A stretch of DNA of 64,000 nucleotides from Ampelomyces quisqualis (Eukaryota > Ascomycota > Dothideomycetes > Pleosporales > Phaeosphaeriaceae). The notes under the pieces are model-generated. The model worked only from the letters and a program-made list of their open reading frames with translations, had not been told where the DNA came from and did no database searches. The stretch is from contig JAGTXZ010000011.1 in assembly GCA_018398575.1 (NCBI GenBank), forward strand, positions 1,426,001 through 1,490,000, in the 5' to 3' direction. Positions 24,610-36,642 of the stretch are shown here, one piece after another. A program made the translations under genes and the position numbers. Positions within the stretch are counted from its first letter, which is position 1; each line of letters begins with the position of its first letter.

Positions 24610-25250
24610 ATGTTAGCAGACAATCTAGAAGCTAAACTTAGACTAGATAGAGAGTATATAACTAGTGTACTATACATAAACGTAGATAGCTTAGACTAAG
24701 TACTTCTATAGTTTATAGAATTCTTAAACTACACAACTTGTATAGATAGTAAGAAGAACCTAAATATTTATAGTCTTAGTTATATCTATTAGCACAATAA
24801 TTCTACCTAGATAGATACTAACATTATGCTAGAATAGCTAAAGTAGTTTAATAACTGCATAAACAGACAAGTATTATTACTAATTAACAGGTTTTTACCT
24901 TATAAATACGCACTAATTGCTATAGAACGTTTAGTATATATAGTGTTAACATAATACAGGCTTATTATAGCAATAAAGTTTATAATACTTACTAATATAA
25001 CAGAGTTATATTCTTGCCTACAGGTAGTATAACACTATACTAAATAATAGACTAAGGTATTACTTGTATATAGAAAGCTAAAGTCTATACTTATTTTTTA
25101 TATATTGCAGTAAAGAAAAGCCTAATAGGCAAATATTCTACTAAAACAATAGATATTATCTACGCTATTTACTAGAGATATTACGCGTAGTATAACAAGA
25201 TAAGAGCTAAGACTATACGCAGTAGCTAGCAGATCTTAACGTATCTAAAC
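24610..25250 (+). pseudogene. pogo-like (Tc1/mariner) DDE transposase relic
   Basis: The plus-strand frame reads REYITSVLYINVDSLDQVLL-like, then YIY.HNNST..DTNIMLE, LK.FNNCINRQVLLLINRF, and FIILTNITELYSCLQVVQH. The order and spacing match fungal pogo/CENP-B-type transposases: '...NADGSD..PL', 'W.....F...WL..F', 'VLLLIDGFSAH', 'FLP.NTT..YQPLDQG'. The first catalytic Asp is visible (24685-24687); the second is Asn (24896-24898); the third motif is degraded. This would cut and paste elements at TA targets, which fits family M. The N-terminal DNA-binding part is not clear. Confidence 0.6.
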
Positions 25251-27310
25251 ATGTACTACAGCCTATAGCTATATATAGACAACTTCTAAAAGACTTACTA
25301 TAAGCTTAATAATTTAGTTAACTAGCTTAAAGACATGCGCGTTATTAATAGTATAGACGTTAAGAGCTTTATTAAGTTACTTTAAGAGCGCAATTTTAAC
25401 TACAAAGATCTAGCCTACTTCTTAGACTATATTGTTGTTATATGCAGCCTAAACAAGATAGAAAAGAACTATAAGGTACTATTGGTTTCTAGACTATTAC
25501 ACTGCAAAGCAATAGACATAATAGATTAATTACAGGTGTACGTAAGTTAGTAAGAGTTTACTACAAATAATAAGTAATATATTAATAAGCTAGAAGTACT
25601 ATAACAGGCAACTATAAAATAAATAGCTATAGAGCTATAAGATAGACACTAAAAAGATATATATAATTAGGTAGTAAGACTGCGCTAATATAAACACAAG
25701 AATGCTATATACCTAAAATAAAACAACGCTAGGCTATTTGTAAGTGTAAAAACTAAGAGTAATATTATAGTGTAGTTATAGTTAGAAAAGTATAACAATA
25801 CTATACTTAACTAGAACAAGAATAGCTATTACACAAATTATCTTACAGAGCCTGCAATCTCTAGTATTTTAGCTAGCGCATTAACTAAAATAACTAGATA
25901 ATATTAGCTTAGTAAATACTAAAATTAAAGAATAATTACTTAGCACTAACTATGTTAAGCTAAAGACTAGATTAATAATCTAAAGCAGTAGTACACAATC
26001 TATGCAACTAAAAGAGTAGAGTTGTTAAGAAATTATGTATATATAGTAATATCTAAGCAGAATAGTAGTGCAGAAAGTTAAGCACCTTAGTATACTAGTA
26101 CTAAGTAGAGATACTATACTACAAGATATGTTAATAAGAGACAAGGCTATTATATAAGAATACAAGATAATAGATAATAATAGTATTCTTTGTAAGATAC
26201 TGCGTACTACACACTTTGCAATATTAGTTGCTAATACTAAGAGAAAATATTTAAATAAAAGATTACTACTATATTAACAGCAAACTTAGTATTAAAAAGA
26301 AGAAAGTAATTTTTTTTTAAACAAATCTATAAAACGTAAGGTAGAATTATTTAGTTAAAAAGACAAATGTCTTAAACTAACTTTAGAATATATAATAGAA
26401 GTAGGCTACTATATACTTCTTTACTAGCTATAAGCTGCGTGCACTATAGAAATCTATTAACTACTATCTACGCTAATAGCATATAGTCTAGGGCGTTAGA
26501 TATACTAACAGATAATATAGAATTATAATAGAACAATATAATGTAAAAAAATAAAAAGTAACAGATAGCTTTCTCTGCTAACAGAACTATAGATACGTAA
26601 AAGATTTCTCTATAATTATATATAAACTGCTAGGCGCTAGCATACAACTTAAACCTTCTAACGCAGCCTTACTGCATGTTTTTACTAAGGCTAGAGTCCT
26701 GCAGTTACACTTGTAACACTAAAGAAACAGATATAAACTATTAAACGTAATACTATAAATCTAAGACTATAGAAAGTATATATATATTGCTAGCTACTTA
26801 GAATAAAGTAATAAGTATTTAATAAACATTATTACACTATATAAAGCTATATATATTAGAATAAGGTAGTGTATATATAGCTAATAAGAAGACACAATAG
26901 TGCGCGCAGGAAACATAAACTTAAATGCCTAAAACAACTTAGCCTGCGCTAACGCAGATAAATAGACGAGGTAACCTACTAGCTATACAGCAAATGTTAA
27001 CAGATAATATAGAAACTGTAATTTATAAAGAATGCTGTATAGAAGACTACCTATACTAGCTGCACATTAGGTAGACAACAACGTACCTAAGCATTATACT
27101 AGCAGACTAAGTTAAGTAATTTTACTAATACAGAAGCAACAAGGCTAATAAGAAACAATATAAATAGTAATGCAAAAGTTAAAGAAAAATACTTCTAAAC
27201 ACTTGCTTTATAAGATAACATAACTAGGTATAACCTATAAATAGACGCGTCTATATTACTGTCTTATAGTTATATAAACTAAGATTATTAAAAGTATTAT
27301 AAACTAAGGA

Positions 27311-27540
27311 ACTAGACAGTACAGTACAGTGCTACTATAAGAGGACCTAGGTTTTGGTATAACCTGTCTACTATAATAGCACTAGTAGGTTTAGCTAAGT
27401 TTGCTTACTAGACTAAAGAAAGTGCTACTATTATAATACACAAGAGGTAAGTTGCTTACACTATAATATAAAACTTTAGAAAGTAAGAATTTTACTTAGT
27501 ACTACATAGTGCTATATAGTACTGTACAGTACTGTACTAA
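27311..27540. repeat. short inverted-repeat segment in F1
   Basis: Flanked by near-complementary words ACAGTACAGTACAGT (27316) and ACTGTACAGTACTGTA (about 27520-27538). The same structure occurs in F2 at about 49738-49965, so it was present before F duplicated. It could be an older MITE or part of F. Confidence 0.4.
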
Positions 27541-28832
27541 GAATAACACGCAGTAAGAGGCGCTCTCTCTAGAATATACCTTTACTTACCTTAAAGATAT
27601 AATATAATGCGTTAGTCCTAAGTAAGAGGCTATATAATACTAGGATAAAACCCTACTTACTTTTACTTATACTTATAATTTTAACCTACTACTACAACTA
27701 TATAATACTGCGTTGCTATAATAAACGCACTATAACTATATAATAACAATAATACTACTATAACGCAAATACACGTTATTTTCTATCTTATGTTTACTAC
27801 ACTACGCTGTATATTATAACACTATTACAAGTAAGTATATAACATAAGTATACCTACACACACTAACTAAGCTATAGCTATTCTACTATTCTTACACCTG
27901 CTTACACTATTCTTAACTATTACGCGTAACATATTATACAATACGCGCGTTAAAAAAAACGTAATAAGAAGTATAAGTAGCAGCTACTTTAATTAAATAA
28001 ATAGTATATAAGTAATGCAAAGACAATAACTACTAATAATATATTATAGGTAATTATAAGAATAGGCTACAATATTAATATAGTAGACTAGCGCATATAA
28101 GTTAAAGAGATAACAGATTTTATTTAATACAAGAACATATATAACAAGATTAAACAGGTATACCTATAGGCTAACTACCTAAAGATAATGCGTAGCCTAA
28201 TAATAGATAAATAGCTTAAGTATACTATATGCCCTAGACTAAATAATAGTAGTATACTAAGAGAATTCTACAAGGCAACAGCTAGCGCTATATAGAAGAA
28301 GATAATCTTAGAAATTTAAGACTATAGTAATAAAGTTAAAGCTAAACATATAGAAAGATAGCTAATGCCTATAAACTTAGAACTAGAACGCACGCAGTTA
28401 GCATTAGTAGTCTTAAGTTCTTCTACTACTTTAGTAACCTAGCTAATAGGCTTTACTATAATAATAACTAAACTATTACTTAATAACGTTAATATTTATA
28501 TTATAGACAGCGTACATTATTAAACTGCCTAGACCTTCTTACTTTTAAGGCTTATAATAGCTGTATAATAATAGTAGCTTAAAGACAGTAACTTTAAGAT
28601 AAAGCTATAACATTTTAAATATAGTGCACTTGTTAAATACCTATTATAACTAAAATTTATAGACTAGTATATAGTTAGAACTTTAAAGATATTTAACACG
28701 CTCAGGCTGCGCTTAATTACTAATAATAATAATCTAGCTATAACTATTAACTTATACGTTAAGATAAGAAGCCTTAAGAGTGTTATAATTAAATACTAGA
28801 CTCTAGTACAAGACAAAGTTAAGCCTAGTAGT

Positions 28833-29132
28833 TGTAACAAGCACATGCAAACACATGTTACATCTAATACCTTATAAAGGCTTAGTAACAGATTATGTAG
28901 GAGGCTAGTAGATTAGGACTAATAGCGCTCTAACAGCGCTCTAACTTAGCTCCTGCGCCTACTATAAATATAAGCCTATGGTATTAGATAGAGGACAAGT
29001 TTCTCTTGTCCTTCTGTACAAGACCTATAGGTGTATAGCTAATCTAGAATCCCTGATACAACACGCACTCCTATATGCCTCTAATACGTATCTAATTCAA
29101 TCCTAATAGCTGTACCTACCTGCGTCGTTACA
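28833..29132 (+). mobile_element. solo LTR, family L copy L1
   Basis: 300 bp, TGTAACAAGC ... CGTCGTTACA, with a 5-bp target duplication GTAGT at 28828-28832 and 29133-29137. F2 has the uninterrupted site (ACTAC at 48444-48448, opposite strand). The least mutated of four L copies. Confidence 0.92.
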
Positions 29133-32100
29133 GTAGTAATACAACCTAGAATAGTATACAAATAATAATAGCTAACTATATAATATAGTACACTTTACTT
29201 TAGGCAGTAATAGTAATATTATAAACTTAGTAAGTGCTACTAGAAACAAGAGGTAAAAGCGCCTTTGCTTAGAGCTTAATAATAATACTAAAAACAACAA
29301 CTATAAATAACAAAAGATAACAAGAGCGCTAGTAGACCTAGCCTATAAATTATTAATAGAACTTAAAGCAAATAGTAGTAAACACTTTAATAGACAGAGT
29401 AGAGGTAAGAAGAAGAAGGATAACAGCCTAGATATACGCATTAAGACCTTAACTACTAAAATTAAGCGCTTAGAAGAGCAGAATAATAGTACTATAAAAA
29501 AAGTAGAAAGAAGCAGAGATAAAAATACTACGCAAATACAAAATAATGTAATATCTACGCTAATTACTACACTTAGACAGAAACGCAAGAGTACTACAGA
29601 GAAATAATAGAGGTTACTAGAGAAAAATACTTACTTTAGTAGTAAAGAAGAATAAGAAGAGTATAATAAAAGTAATAGAGATAAGAATAAAAAGCTCTAG
29701 TTAGCAAAACAACTTGCGTTAGAAGAAAGGCTGTAGCTTTAATCTCTACTAAACGCAAAGTAAGTGCACTATAAAGAGCCTATAACTATAATTTACGCAA
29801 GTAATATATAAAACAAGATAGCAGATAAACTGTAAGCTTAAATTAGAGTAGTAATAGAACACTACTAAGAGGATAAATAGTAGGTAGCAGCTAACTTCTT
29901 TAGATTCTTCTTAGAAGACTTTAAGAATAACGTGCTTATAATACTACGTTTATTATAGAGACTAACAGTTCTATTTATAGTGTACTAACTAACAGAAGCC
30001 TATATACTTTATAAAAAAAGAGCTATCTTTAGATAATAGCAGTATATTTAGAAACATAATAGGTATAGACAAAATAAGATTAGCTATACTTATAATAATT
30101 ATAGGATATGCGTATATTAAGAACTAGACTAAAGTACAAGAAGATTAATTAAAAAATAAAACTAGTTAATATAGAGCTAAAGATTATAGTTAAGAACAGT
30201 GCTTTATAATAGACTAACAGACATTCCTATATATATATATAAAAAACCTTTTAATACTAGAAGAGCTATAGTTAGCAGCATTTATAGTAAGTAGATAGAG
30301 CTGTGCACTAGCTGTATAGAAGGCTAAAATTGTTACTATAGGCCTCTGTAAATCTAAATAGTGCAACCTAAAAGACCTTTTTGCGCTCTGTATCTACTTT
30401 ATAGACAATACCTCTCTATAAGGTATAGGCGCACTAATAGCAGACAAAAAAATAGAGATAAGAATTAATTTATAAGTTAAACAGCACTTTGTAGCGTCTA
30501 ACTAAAACGTTCTACTACGCAAATTTACAAAGAATAGTAAGAAGTATATAGAGACAGTTCTATAGTACATCTAAGAATGCTATATACTAAAAGTCTACCT
30601 AAATGCAACTATATACTGTCTAGTACTATCTACTAGCTAATTTATAATTATATACAGCTAAACAATATTAGTAAAACGCGTACTTAATAAATACTAAACT
30701 ATAAGACTTATAACTATACACAAAATATTATTAAGAGGTAGTAAAGTAAGCGTAAAAGATACTCTTAATATTTCTAGCTACGTAGTAATATAGAGATATA
30801 TTATCTTTAACAAGTTCTATAACTACACATCTAAGAACACTATTATAGGCAACTTATACAAGACTATTTAAAGCAAGAACTATAGTTATTAGTAGAAGGC
30901 CTAGGCCCTCTTAGGTACACTAATAGAGAAGAGTTTCTACAAGATACTTACGTTAGGAAAATACAACGTTAGCAACATCCGCGACATTAGCAACACTGTT
31001 AGAACAGTTGACTAGACAGTTCTTGACTGTACTTAACTGTCCCTAGAGTCCTCTATTTGTTCTGGCTGCCTATTTAGCCTGAAACGCTCAAACTGCTCCA
31101 CCCGCTCCACTGGGCCCACCTGCCCCACCCGCGCCATTACGTTATTATCCTGAAAACCTAAAATATAGAGCTTAATTTTCTCTTTAAAACGCGTTTTTCA
31201 GATTTCTTATAGCTGCTCTCGTTGTTGAGATGCAAGGCAGTGAAGTTTGTAGATTTTAATGTTCTTTGTTAAGGCTTGTTTTCGCTAAAGCTCTAGCACT
31301 TTAACTAGATAATGTATTATATTTTTTATTAAAGAAATAGTACCTAAAGTGCAGATTTTACTTTAGGACCCTTAATTATATTTTATAACAATGCAGGCGC
31401 GTAGATCTGTTGTGTTAAACGTACTTAAAAGTTTTTTTAAAAAAGTTTATAACTTCAACGCGCTATATCTTAATAACTAGAGCAGCTACAAAAATTCTGA
31501 ATAGTGCATTTTAAAGAGGGAATTCCGCTCTATATTTTGTATTTTTAGGTTACTTACGTAATCATGAAAATACAGCAATACAGTCACGTAAGTAAAATTA
31601 GCGCTATTAGCAATACTAGCAACTCTGTTAGATCTAGCAACTTTATTAGGTTGCTGTTAGGTCGCTGTTAGGTTGCTAGCAACTAGAAGTAAGTGGGGCA
31701 ACTTTGGCAAATTGTTTAGTAGACAGTATTGCTGTCAGGCAGCCGTAGGTCGCTGCAACTAGTCTAACTAGACAAATCTTAATTTTTCCTAACGTATTTT
31801 TATCTCCTTAGTACTTAGTAGACTGTAAGATAATAAAAACTTCTTAAACTAGCGCTGTTTTATAGGCAAGAAGGATAATATAGATAGTTCTAAACTATTT
31901 ACTACTGCTAAGTCTATATACGCAAGTATTTAGAAAATTGTAGATATAAAAAAGATAAGAAAAATATTAGGCCTAGCTATAGCAAAGGGCTAGAATACCT
32001 ACTTATTTAAAGTATAAGAAGAAGTTAAAAACGTGCTTAATTTTTCTAAGTATATAGTACTTATAGCGTTAGGAAAGAAGACTATAGTAAAGTTTATACT

Positions 32101-33240
32101 ATGTTAAACTCTAGTTACGCAAGACCTATAGGGCTAGAAGATTTTAGGCATTAAGGATAACTTCTTAACGTTCTACTAGCTATACTAAACAGATAACTTC
32201 TAATTAGTTATAGCTAACGCAATAACAAAATATAAGATAGTACTACTATAAGAAGAGCTAAATAGCGTAAAAGCTAAGAGTATATACATATTTAACTGCG
32301 CTAAGATATAGAGTATTATAACATTCTTAATGCTAGCTTAGTATAAGGCTGCGCTGTTTAAAAGCAAAGAAAGTAAGAAAACTAAGAAGTTTGTATTAAC
32401 GCATATCTAACAGCACTTCTAGCAGCTAGATAAAGAAATGTTTGCTAATAACTTTAACTTACTACTTGTATATAGTGCAAAGTATAAGGTAATTAAGCTA
32501 GAAGCTAAGAAAACCTATATTAAAACTAGACTTAATTCTAATTAGAGAGGCCTAGTAAATAATTAAATAGTACTACGTAACGTTTAGGCTAAAATTCTTA
32601 TTAGCTTATACAAACTATATATGCAACTAGTGCTCTAGATAAAGCTTTAAAAAGAATTTAGCAAAGATATAGTTCTTCTACTAAGAAGAGAAATACTAAA
32701 GTCTAAAATAGACGCTGTGTTAGTAAAATAAAGAGACTTAAACTTAACATTTATTTTAGTAGCGTTAATAGCGTTTGCAAAAGCTATTACACTAATTAAG
32801 GCAAATAAAGTTATAATTGCAGAGCCTTAAGATAAATAGGGCACGTAAGACTAATTTGTGTTTAGAGTATATTAACTAGGCTAGCTAGCAGCTGTGTATA
32901 AGAGTATTATTCTATATAACTTAAAGAGTAATCTAGAAACAAAAGTTCTAAAAAAGTAGAATATAAAGATATTGTTGCGCAGTAGTCTGCAAGGTGTAAC
33001 AACATAAGAAGAAGAGATTTAGTAAAATTATAATAAGAAAATCCTTATAAAGCTTAAAGAGCTAGTGTAAATTAGGTAAATTAAGTAGTAGAACTATAGA
33101 GTACAGTAGACTACTATGTAAAGCTATAGAATAAAAAATACCTAAGTAGATACGTAGCCTAGTCCTAGAAATATAAGAATATAAAGAGTATTACAAAAGA
33201 AGTATATACGTAGACGTAACACAAAATTAATTTAAAGTGT
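29133..33240 (+). pseudogene. long unidentified coding relic of element F
   Basis: A plus-strand reading, interrupted by M2 and by RIP-type stops, runs through most of this stretch. A stop-free part at about 29330-29600 encodes a basic, charged, coiled-coil-like segment (RGKKKKDNSLDIRIKTLTTK, then KRLEEQNN). Later parts read like a globular protein (for example NFNLLLVYSAKYKVIKLEAK at about 32450) and end in an Arg/Lys-rich tail near 33.2 kb. A related upstream part lies at about 27990-28832, before solo LTR L1. I do not recognise the family. Presence in both F copies suggests it belongs to the element. Confidence 0.45.
30951..31794 (+). mobile_element. MITE family M, full-length copy M2
   Basis: 844 bp, CGTTAGGAAAA ... 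TTTTCCTAACG, flanked by TA (30949-30950, 31795-31796). The empty site GATACTTATTTTT is preserved in F2 (TA at 46632-46633, opposite strand), proving TA duplication on insertion. More heavily RIP-mutated than M1. Confidence 0.95.
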
Positions 33241-33400
33241 AAGGATAGTATAGATTTGCAGCAAAACCTAAACTAAGTAATAGCGCTATTAAAGAGATTG
33301 CCTTAGACTTAAATTACAGTTAGGTATAGTTAAGAGTAGGCTACTAACTAGTAACATAGTTGTGTAGACAGTGTAAAGCTATATTAAATATAAGAACTAC

Positions 33401-33582
33401 TGTAGTAGAGCGTTATTTATCTCTAAGGCCTATTGGATTTGATATAGAATTAAATATATTATTATTAGGTGTGTGTTGTTAGTTATTGTTCTCTAATAGC
33501 CCTTTAGCTATTGTATCTTGTCTATGCCCTTAGCTGTACCCCAAGCGTTCTTTAGACTTACTTCCTATGTTACTTTACTACA
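33401..33582. mobile_element. 182-bp TG...CA insertion in F1
   Basis: Starts TGTAGTA and ends TACTACA (7-bp inverted ends), flanked by CTAC on both sides (33397-33400, 33583-33586). F2 lacks it (single site 45029-45032). It may be a short solo LTR or a MITE. No other copy was noticed in the window. Confidence 0.75.
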
Positions 33583-33761
33583 CTACAAACTATTTCACAA
33601 AAGAGTTCTATAAACTAGGCTACTAATAATAGTATACTAGGTATTGCTATTATTGCTTAGCACAGTAGAGCACAGTTAAGAACTATCTAGTAGCTAGTAG
33701 TACAGTTGTGTTAATAGTGTTACAGATGTTACTAACTCTAATAACGTTAAATTTTTCTAAC

Positions 33762-34099
33762 AAAGAGATTAGAATAGGTATTGTGTGTATCTACTATATA
33801 GTTAGCTAATAATTAAATTAAGAGAAGGCTTAGATAGCTTTAGGTACACAAACGTAAGAAGAAAAGTATAAAAAAGTAGTATACCTAAGGGCTAGCCTTG
33901 TATATATACTTAAGAAACTCTAGGTAGTAATAGTAAACGCGCTACTGCACTAAGCAAAACAATAACAAATAGATATAACGTATTATTAGAAATTTAAAGT
34001 TAAAGTAAATAAGACTTTTGTAAAATTTTAGAAGAGATCTAAAAGCGCACTAATACAGACCTAATTAATAAAAACTATTAATTTTACGAAGAAGAGTAA
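33762..34099. other. unassigned repeat remnant
   Basis: Between the F1 terminus and solo LTR L2. AT-rich and RIP-mutated, with a short Lys-rich plus-strand frame near 33.95-34.09 kb that I cannot identify. Confidence 0.4.
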
Positions 34100-34399
34100 T
34101 ATAACAAATACATGCAAATACATGTTATATCTAATACCTTATAAAGGCTTAGTAACAGATTATACAAGAGATAGTAAGAGTAGCGCTAAAAGTACTCTAA
34201 ATCTACTCTAACTTAGTTGCTACCTTAACTATAAATATAAGCCTATTGTATTAGATAGAGAATAAGTTTTCCTTATTCTTCTATACAAGACCTATAGGTG
34301 TATAGCTAATCTAGAATTTCTAATACAACACGCACTTCTATATACCTCTAATACGTATCCAATTTAATTCTAATAGCTATACCTACCTGCGTTGCTATA
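34100..34399 (+). mobile_element. solo LTR, family L copy L2
   Basis: 300 bp, matches L1 end to end; the ends are RIP-mutated (TATAACAAAT ... GTTGCTATA). The flanks do not match as a target duplication (AGTAA versus ATATA), and the copia fragment starts immediately after it, so one side has been rearranged. Confidence 0.85.
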
Positions 34400-35547
34400 A
34401 TATATAGTTATAGCTAGCTAACTAAGAGCTATATCTTTAATAATATCTTAACGCATTATTTAATCCTAGTTTAGAGTAATCCTAGCAGATAGAGTGTCTA
34501 GAAAATCAGTAAGGGCAAGTTATTTTTATATTTCTGTAACTTAAAACGCTTAAGCCTTGCTGTAGATTACCTGCTATTTATTAAACTATTTATCTAGAGT
34601 AATTCTACTATACCTAGCCTTCTTAAGATAAGGTTAATACTACTGCCTAACTAGGTGCATAGTATTATTGTTTGTTAGAGCAAGGTTGTGTTTAAGAATT
34701 CTAATTAAGGCTTAGGAAGTTATTTCTAAAGAGTTAAGTATTTTAATTACAGCTAGTGCTATTAGATCCTTAGCTACTATTCTACTAATCTATTTCTAGA
34801 CGTTGCTAAGCTTAGCTGCTTACCTAGTCTATTTTAACGTATTTACTTTATATTAGCAGACAACTTCTTTGTAACTACTAGAGGTAAGTTTATAGGTAAC
34901 TAGCTTTAGATTATATTAATTAAAGGCTTTATTGCAGATTTGCGTTTCTAGATTAGTAGCTCTAGGTAGTAAAGCAGAGACTAGTAGACTTAGAACAGCT
35001 AGAAGCTCTAGGTATTTAGGCTTCTAGTTGTTAATTAGGAGCACTATATAACTATCTAAGTTAATCTAATCTTAGACTCCTTTGTTACAAGTATAAAGCT
35101 AGAGTTAAGTAAACTAGTAAAGCTAGTCTAATTAACTGTTTAACAGAACGTCTAGGCTAATCTTATTATTAGAATAGAAGTCTATAATTATTAAGTAGTT
35201 AGTTTATAGAAAGTATTTAAAATAAGTTTTAAGAAGTATTAGAGTAATTATTTATCTAGGTAGTACTATAGCAATATAAGGTACGCAGAGAGAATTAACA
35301 CTACAGTCTTATAACGCAGGGCTTATAACTATAGAAGCTAAGTAATACTATAGATTAAATTATTAAAAGTAAAAAGATTGTGTTACTTGTTCTATACTAT
35401 ATAAAGATAGATTAGATTAAATACACTAAGCTAAGAGACAGCTTACTTAGTTAGTCTAGTCTAAAATAGACTCTTACTTTATTAGTAACATGCTTAGGTA
35501 TTACACGTAATAACTTTGTAATCTACTAATTTATACACTCTGTTACA
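34400..35547 (-). mobile_element. copia fragment (gag and LTR end)
   Basis: Corresponds to 2953-4100 and shares its outer end (TGTAACAGAG on the minus strand at 35547). No integrase or RT is attached. It borders the gene island on the right. Confidence 0.8.
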
Positions 35548-36106
35548 GATAGCTATATACTACCTCTACTATAAGATATAATATAAATAATAATAGAAAG
35601 GCTTTATATATATTTAAATATAAATACTAGACTATAATATTTATAATATATAATATAGTAGCTGGGAAGTAGAGTACTTTTAAATGTAGGCGTTACTAGG
35701 TTCTAATGCCAAGGCATATTAGATAACCTTAGTTATACGTTAACTGCTAGGCTAGGCTACCTCTGTATTGCGCGTCCCTACCGTATAAACTGTTAAAAGT
35801 GTGTTAGCCTAACCTAATTTGAAAGACACCCTTGCAAACATTATTGCGAGGTGTAGGATTTTTAAGTCTTATTTATAGCGTATTAATAGAGACTGTTTAA
35901 AGCATAATATAGGCCTTTTTACAAAGTTTCTAGCTAATATTGCCAAAATTTAGTCTTTTGATTTATTCTTAGCACTGTGTTAATGTTCCGTTAATGTAGA
36001 GGAGGCTAATCTAATTCATCACAATCCTGCTGTTACTGTACTCCGCCTTCCTAATCGCGTTAACCTGACACACTTTGGACAGATCATGCGGTACAGTACT
36101 TTTGCC
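35548..36106. other. transition zone between repeats and gene island
   Basis: Up to about 35.7 kb the sequence is as AT-rich as the repeats; composition then normalises gradually and by about 36.0 kb CpA and GC-rich words are common. No gene is seen. Confidence 0.5.
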
Positions 36107-36260
36107 TACTCCGTACTGCATTAGTATACTCCGTAACCAAAATTGAAGTTACCATACGGAGGTACTCCGTACGGAGTACAAAGCATTGGCGATGAGGACG
36201 TCCCGATGCCATGCCATGACCATGTCCTGCTTGAATATCATTAATGTGATCTACTCCGTA
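36107..36260. promoter_or_regulatory. cluster of TACTCCGTA motifs with a perfect palindrome
   Basis: TACTCCGTA occurs at 36107-36115, 36127-36135 and 36252-36260, and a perfect 16-bp palindrome TACTCCGTACGGAGTA lies at 36163-36178, with a further half site (TACGGAG) at 36155. It is 380-540 bases upstream of the secreted-protein gene. It could be a binding site cluster or a decayed small repeat; the sequence does not decide. Confidence 0.35.
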
Positions 36261-36305
36261 CACACCAAGCTCTAGCGTGATAGCACTGTCTTGGACAGGA
36301 TCATA

Positions 36306-36617
36306 TCAACTACTGTAGTCCGAAACAGCGGTCGTATTGTTGGTTAACTCCAACCTGACCAAAGTGCAGCAGCCAGCTAGAAGCGTGCGCGATGTCACCA
36401 AAGTGTCACTGAGGGCGGGCTCCATCGCGGCAACCTCGCATAGCGGGCTTGTTGTCAACGTTGATAAGTCGATGACATTGTGAACAACCTGGACCTCCCC
36501 AGCAGCAGTGCCAGAGGCGCCGACCCATTGGCTAGCCGCGACTTTACACAGTATAGTAGACCAAGTATAAGTACCGTCCCTATACACGGTTGTCAGTCGC
36601 CCCAGGTTATTTCCCAT
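36306..36617 (-). CDS. possible small protein, 103 residues (doubtful)
   Basis: An uninterrupted ATG-to-stop frame of 103 codons in normal-composition DNA, starting at 36617 on the minus strand. Its start is only 25 bases from the start of the secreted-protein gene on the other strand, so both cannot have ordinary promoters and this may simply be the upstream region of that gene. The product is rich in Thr, Val, Leu and Ala with no signal peptide or motif I recognise. Confidence 0.2.
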   Translation of the reverse strand: MGNNLGRLTTVYRDGTYTWSTILCKVAASQWVGASGTAAGEVQVVHNVIDLSTLTTSPLCEVAAMEPALSDTLVTSRTLLAGCCTLVRLELTNNTTAVSDYSS

Positions 36618-36642
36618 CTTCTAAATTAATCATCTACTTACC

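Larger units (their letters stand above)
23010..33761 (+). mobile_element. large DNA-transposon-like element F1
   Basis: Matches F2 (44853-53762) in inverted orientation along its length. It carries 101-bp tandem repeats near the left end, a pogo-like transposase relic (24610-25250), a second long coding relic (about 29.1-33.2 kb), and a right terminus (about 33640-33761) related to the left end of MITE family M (GTTAGAAAAATTTAACGTTA read inward). Three later insertions interrupt F1 but not F2: solo LTR L1, MITE M2 and a 182-bp TG...CA element. The left limit is uncertain. Confidence 0.7.

Noticed and set aside
29343..29588. 81-codon minus-strand frame, Leu/Phe/Val-rich, resembling membrane segments
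   Set aside because: It is the complement of a Lys/Glu/Arg-rich plus-strand coding relic of F1; the hydrophobic look is the antisense of charged codons. The frame at 47993-48280 is the same shadow in F2.
23010..33761. Element F as a Helitron (TC start, CTAA-like end)
   Set aside because: No Rep/helicase motif seen; the coding relic is a DDE transposase and the end matches a TIR element.
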